A stretch of DNA of 8,452 bases from JAQTRU01 sp041645555. GTDB taxonomy: Bacteria > Patescibacteriota > Patescibacteriia > Patescibacteriales > JAQTRU01. Every line of letters begins with the position of its first letter. Positions within the stretch are counted from its first letter, which is position 1. Positions 7,054 to 8,452 of the stretch are shown here, in pieces. Both the position numbers and the translations under genes were made by a program. The notes beneath the pieces are model-generated. The model was not told where the DNA came from, ran no database searches, and saw only the letters and a list, made by a program, of their open reading frames with translations. The stretch lies in NCBI GenBank assembly GCA_041645555.1, contig JBAZPX010000025.1, forward strand, positions 1 through 8,452, read 5' to 3'.

Positions 7054-8034
7054 TCATGCTCCCGTGACGTTGCGCAGCGTCGCGATCAGCGTGCGACGGG
7101 CGAGGGGGATCTTGAAGTCGTTCGAGCCATAGCCCTTGGCATCGGCCAACAGCGCGGTCGCCGCAGCCTCGAACACGGCATCGGACGGCGCCTTGCCGAC
7201 CAACGCCGCCTCGACCGCCGGATTGCGCCACGGCATCGGCCCAAGCCCACCGAATGCGAGTGAGGCCGACGCGATCACGCCGTCCTGCACGTCGACCACG
7301 GCCGCGATCGACACGAGCGCGAACGCATACGACGCACGGTCGCGAACCTTGCGGTATTCCTGCTTGCCCTTCGGCGGCGCCGGCAACTCGATGTGCGTGA
7401 TCAGTTCACCCGCTTCGAGCGCGTTCTCGATCTGCGGCGTATCGCCCGGCAAACGGTAGAAGTCGTGGATCGAGATCCGTCGACGATCGCCATCCGCCTT
7501 CAGCGTCACGATCGTGGCGTCGAGTGCGCGCATCGCCACCGCCATGTCGCTCGGATGCGTCGCGATGCAGTGCTCGCTCGTCCCCAGCACGGCGAGGATG
7601 CGGTTGAAGCCGCCGATCGCCGAACAGCCGCTGCCCGGCTCGCGCTTGTTGCACGCCGCGGCCGTGTCGTAGAAATAATAGCACCGCGTCCGCTGGAGCA
7701 GATTGCCCCCGGTCGACGCCTTGTTGCGCAACTGCCCCGAGGCACCCGCCAGCAACGCCCGGCTCAGCACTTCGTACTTGGCGACGACGCGACGGTCGGC
7801 GGCGAGATCGCTGTTCGGCACCAGCGCCCCGATCGTCAGCCCGCCATCCTCGCGCTCCTCGATCTTCGCGAGATCGAGCCGCGAGATGTCGACCAGCTTG
7901 TCCGGCGTCTCGACCTGCAACTTCATCAGGTCGAGCAAATTGGTGCCGCCAGCGATGAACTTCGCACCAACCGTATCGATATCCTTGACCGCAGCCTCGG
8001 GCGTCGCGGGCTTCTCATACGTGAAGGTCTTCAT
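7054..8034 (-). CDS. paoB: PaoB-like FAD-binding subunit with an extra [4Fe-4S] cluster
   Basis: This 326-residue medium subunit (E. coli PaoB is about 318 aa) takes electrons from the [2Fe-2S] subunit onto FAD. The FAD_binding_5 domain opens with MKTFTYEKPATPEAAV and contains the pyrophosphate-binding loop FIAGGTNLLDLMK (26-38) and STGGNLLQ (107-114). The C-terminal CO_deh_flav_C domain covers roughly 225-326. Four cysteines (118, 128, 137, 156) lie in an insert reading RTRCYYFYD, ACNKREPGSGC and SEHCIATHPSDM, the pattern of the [4Fe-4S]-binding insert in PaoB and 4-hydroxybenzoyl-CoA reductase-like subunits; plain xanthine dehydrogenase FAD subunits lack it. ATG at 8034 overlaps the preceding stop as ATGA and has GGGGAG eight bases upstream. 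The frame is open 43 codons further, to 8163, but that stretch is the paoA gene in another frame. Confidence 0.95.
   Translation of the reverse strand: MKTFTYEKPATPEAAVKDIDTVGAKFIAGGTNLLDLMKLQVETPDKLVDISRLDLAKIEEREDGGLTIGALVPNSDLAADRRVVAKYEVLSRALLAGASGQLRNKASTGGNLLQRTRCYYFYDTAAACNKREPGSGCSAIGGFNRILAVLGTSEHCIATHPSDMAVAMRALDATIVTLKADGDRRRISIHDFYRLPGDTPQIENALEAGELITHIELPAPPKGKQEYRKVRDRASYAFALVSIAAVVDVQDGVIASASLAFGGLGPMPWRNPAVEAALVGKAPSDAVFEAAATALLADAKGYGSNDFKIPLARRTLIATLRNVTGA
7059..7063 (-). promoter_or_regulatory. Ribosome binding site deciding the first paoC start
   Basis: GGGAG on the minus strand lies within the last codons of paoB. It is seven bases from the ATG at 7051 but one base from the ATG at 7057, so it favours the start two codons further in, two bases after the paoB stop. 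Confidence 0.65.
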
Positions 8035-8452
8035 GCCACCAGCTCCCCGCGCGCGTTGGCTTCCATCGCGGCGTCCTTCTCGTCGGCGGTCCGGCCGGCG
8101 GGCTCGGCACCACCGACTTCGCGGATCGCATCGACGATGTTCGGGTACGCAGCGCAGCGGCACAGGTTACCGCTCATCCGCTCCGAAATCTCGGCATCGT
8201 CGAACTTCGGATCGGTCAGGTCGCCCGACGCATGGCTGGCCCAGCCCTTCTTGACCTCGTCGAGCATGCCGACCGCCGAACAAATCTGCCCCGGCGTGCA
8301 ATAGCCGCACTGATAGCCGTCGTGGCGCACGAACGCGTCCTGCAACGCGTGGAGGTTGCCCGGCTGGCCGATCCCCTCGATCGTCGTGATCTCGTCGTCC
8401 TGATGCATCACCGCGAGCGTCAGGCAGGAATTGACGCGCCGCCCGTTGATCA
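8031..8452 (-). CDS. paoA: PaoA-like [2Fe-2S] subunit of an aldehyde oxidoreductase (5' end outside window)
   Basis: The last 139 residues of the small iron-sulfur subunit are present; the frame is open to the window edge (last whole codon at 8450-8448), so no start is visible. The fragment begins INGRRVNSCLTLA, where Cys9 is the final ligand of the plant-ferredoxin-type cluster. The helical [2Fe-2S]-binding domain follows, with CGYC (48-51), TPGQICSA and CRC (97-99) in GNLCRCAAYPNI. The two pairs are 45 residues apart, longer than in many family members, because of a segment near ASHASGDLTDPKFDD; PaoA-type subunits have a comparable insert. The missing N-terminus should hold the ferredoxin domain and, as in E. 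coli PaoA, possibly a Tat signal that would export the whole complex. That is decisive for cellular location but cannot be checked here. The TGA stop overlaps the paoB start by four bases. Confidence 0.94.
   Translation of the reverse strand, partial: INGRRVNSCLTLAVMHQDDEITTIEGIGQPGNLHALQDAFVRHDGYQCGYCTPGQICSAVGMLDEVKKGWASHASGDLTDPKFDDAEISERMSGNLCRCAAYPNIVDAIREVGGAEPAGRTADEKDAAMEANARGELVA
8043..8048 (-). promoter_or_regulatory. Ribosome binding site of paoB inside paoA
   Basis: GGGGAG on the minus strand lies eight bases before ATG 8034, within the last codons of paoA. It supports this start over the 43-codon upstream extension of the open frame. Confidence 0.7.

Overview
The window is GC-rich, compactly coded bacterial DNA. 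Protein style and paired CCGG-core palindromes between genes suggest an alphaproteobacterium, probably a sphingomonad. This assignment is inference from composition and style, not a database match.

Layout. Positions 2-772 (+) hold the C-terminal end of a MacB-type ABC transporter permease, which begins before the window. Everything else is on the minus strand and reads as one operon, entered from the right edge. In transcription order it contains: a [2Fe-2S] subunit (8452-8031, 5' end missing), an FAD/[4Fe-4S] subunit (8034-7054), a first molybdopterin catalytic subunit (7051-4820), a second paralogous catalytic subunit (4598-2394), an XdhC/PaoD-type chaperone (2274-1351) and a MocA-type molybdopterin cytidylyltransferase (1364-747). 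The last gene overlaps the end of the permease gene by 26 bp, tail to tail.

How the genes fit together. The set matches the E. coli paoABC(D) periplasmic aldehyde oxidoreductase system. In that family, aldehydes are oxidised at a molybdopterin cytosine dinucleotide (MCD) centre in PaoC, and electrons pass through two [2Fe-2S] clusters in PaoA to FAD in PaoB, which carries an extra [4Fe-4S] cluster. MocA makes MCD from CTP and Mo-molybdopterin, and the XdhC/PaoD chaperone delivers mature cofactor. Genes for catalysis, electron transfer, cofactor synthesis and insertion therefore sit together. Most junctions overlap or nearly touch (4-bp overlap at 8031-8034, 14-bp overlap at 1351-1364), consistent with translational coupling.

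The notable departure from the textbook layout is two full-length, apparently intact catalytic subunits in tandem, with only one iron-sulfur/FAD pair visible. The two real gaps in the operon, on either side of the second catalytic gene, are each filled by a large inverted repeat. One (4685-4788) has perfect 30-bp arms; the other (2288-2383) has 25/30 matching arms whose internal stems differ by compensatory changes. I see no tRNA, rRNA, CRISPR array, insertion sequence or clear promoter. No stretch over 300 bases lacks a gene. I see no evidence of an entirely new system; the duplicated catalytic subunit bracketed by repeat pairs is the best lead.
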